DNA from: Candidatus Methylomirabilota bacterium
GTDB lineage: Bacteria > Methylomirabilota > Methylomirabilia > Methylomirabilales > 2-02-FULL-66-22
Direction: 5' to 3'
Assembly (NCBI GenBank): GCA_016209725.1
Contig: JACQVO010000297.1
Span: 1-15,301 of the forward strand
Length of the DNA: 15,301 nucleotides
A program made the translations under genes and the position numbers. This document shows, piece after piece, positions 14,596 through 15,301 of the stretch. Numbering within the stretch: position 1 is the stretch's first letter; each line of letters opens with the position of its first letter. Under the pieces are notes generated by a model. The model saw only the letters and a list, made by a program, of their open reading frames with translations. It did no database searches and had not been told where the DNA came from.

Positions 14596-14613
14596 GCCCC
14601 GCCCGGGCGGGGC
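14596..14613. repeat. 18-bp perfect palindrome in the kinase leader
   Basis: GCCCCGCCC followed directly by GGGCGGGGC, in the 212-base spacer between the regulator gene and the kinase gene. It could be a protein site or a hairpin acting as a terminator for the upstream gene. In DNA this GC-rich, chance is not excluded. No T-run follows on the minus strand. Confidence 0.5.
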
Positions 14614-14751
14614 GAGACACGATCCGTAGATGGGAGGGGGGGAATCCTTCCGGCCGTTCGATCCATGCACGCGGCACCACCGAGAGCCAGCCCGGCCGTC
14701 GGGCGGAGCCACCGCCGTGGATCCGGCCGCCTGAGGCGGGGGACGTGCCCG

Positions 14752-15117
14752 TTAGCGCTTGGCCTTCGCCCGCTCCTCCTCCTCCTGGCACGAAATGCAG
14801 AGCTTGGCAAAGGGCAGCGCCTCCAGTCGCCGCTCGTTGATCATCTCGCCGCACGACTCGCACAGGCCATAGGTGTCCTGCCGGATCTTGTCCAGGGCCT
14901 CGTCCACCTGCCTGAGCATCCGGCGTTCCGCATCGCCGATGGACAGCAGGAACTCCTTCGTGTAGGCGCTGCTGGCCTGGTCGGCGATGTCCTGGATCCC
15001 GTCGCTATTCGTCTCGAGGCTCCCGACGTTGGAGCCCCGGACTTCGCTGATCAACTCCTTGCGCTTGGCCAGCAGGCGCTGCTTGAATTTTTCCAGCTTG
15101 GGTCCTTTGAGCGACAT
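14752..15117 (-). CDS. DksA/TraR-family zinc-finger protein
   Basis: The 121-residue protein consists of an N-terminal helical hairpin and a C4 zinc finger. The finger is C86-x2-C89, 17 residues, C107-x2-C110, in YGLCESCGEMINERRL...KLCISC. DIADQA at 43-48 fits the DxxDxA motif that DksA uses at the tip of its coiled coil inside the RNA polymerase secondary channel. The family modulates transcription initiation, often with ppGpp. It is shorter than E. coli DksA (151), like many DksA-type proteins of other phyla. ATG 15117 has GGGAGGGGAGAAGG upstream. The frame extends 54 codons further, but that part is Arg/Gly/Pro-rich and lacks family character. It is the first complete gene of the minus-strand series in the window. 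Confidence 0.92.
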   Translation of the reverse strand: MSLKGPKLEKFKQRLLAKRKELISEVRGSNVGSLETNSDGIQDIADQASSAYTKEFLLSIGDAERRMLRQVDEALDKIRQDTYGLCESCGEMINERRLEALPFAKLCISCQEEEERAKAKR

Positions 15118-15301
15118 CCTTCTCCCCTCCCGTGGCGGGGCGATTCGGCCACACCCCCCCCGCGAGGGCCCCCATCCGCTCTGCCTCGACCCAGGAGCAC
15201 TCCCGAGCCCGTCTGGCTGTTCGCGGGAACGACGCCGGCCGGCCCGGGCGGAGGGCGGTCCGTGTGGCTGGGAATACAAATCCTCGCGGAAGCCACAACT
15301 C
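15118..15301. other. Leader region upstream of the DksA/TraR-like gene
   Basis: These 184 bases hold the Shine-Dalgarno (GGGAGGGGAGAAGG ending at the ATG), a run of eight G on the minus strand (15154-15161) and a poor promoter-like TTGTGG-N16-TATTCC at 15271-15298. No other gene start is visible. Confidence 0.5.

Noticed and set aside
11894..14629. 911-codon plus-strand frame opposite the kinase gene
   Set aside because: It is antisense to a kinase with intact motifs. Its apparent periodicity only reflects the 39-base repeats of the kinase solenoid.
14540..14863. 108-codon N-terminal extension of the kinase
   Set aside because: It overlaps the C-terminal coding part of the DksA-like gene, is low-complexity, and would bury the signal-like segment internally.
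15154..15161. Run of eight G (minus strand) in the DksA-like leader, and a run of seven G at 14636-14642 before the kinase gene, as phase-variable tracts
   Set aside because: Both lie outside coding sequence and outside recognisable promoter elements, and such runs are common by chance in GC-rich spacers.
15271..15298. TTGTGG-N16-TATTCC as promoter of the DksA-like gene
   Set aside because: Poor match and unlike the TAG..T -10 elements elsewhere in the window. The upstream context is cut by the window edge.

Overview
The window is GC-rich, densely coded bacterial DNA. It looks like ordinary chromosome, with no phage, IS, CRISPR, tRNA or rRNA signal that I can see. A lipobox-bearing ABC solute-binding protein, a DksA/TraR-type zinc-finger protein and an undecaprenyl-phosphate-sugar type glycosyltransferase point to a diderm bacterium. 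GTG starts, GC-rich hairpins and the gene mix would fit an uncultivated lineage such as NC10/Rokubacteria or a deltaproteobacterium-like group. That placement is an inference from style, not a proven assignment.

Layout. At the far left a possible gene starts on the minus strand and runs off the edge (1-35). Next is a minus-strand PMT/ArnT-like membrane glycosyltransferase (114-1862). A 363-base divergent spacer with two facing promoter candidates separates it from a plus-strand pair: a 62-residue unknown protein (2226-2414) and an EamA/DMT-type transporter (2417-3406). A convergent spacer with a nested intrinsic terminator (3432-3481) follows. The rest of the window is minus strand. Read in the direction of transcription it runs: DksA/TraR-like regulator (15117-14752), signal-peptide/TM/alpha-solenoid Ser/Thr kinase (14539-11960), ComF (11973-11200), then gap (10883-9879), pgk (9589-8399), tpiA (8275-7526), secG (7473-7120), a dipeptide/oligopeptide-type solute-binding lipoprotein (7120-5444) and its two permeases (5434-4445 and 4443-3541).

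How the genes work together. gap-pgk-tpiA is the triose-phosphate part of glycolysis/gluconeogenesis, and secG often follows it in bacteria. Here the cluster continues into a peptide-type ABC importer through a one-base stop/start overlap between secG and the binding-protein gene, and no ATPase gene lies before the terminator. The gap promoter candidate is a good TTGACA-N17-TAGGAT with a 6-bp inverted repeat at the expected transcript 5' end. Both pgk spacers carry inverted arrays of degenerate 8-bp units that fold into long stem-loops. These arrays, together with the unusual kinase (24 tandem 13-residue repeats between a membrane anchor and a C-terminal catalytic domain), are the least ordinary things in the window. 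I did not find a clearly new multi-gene system.
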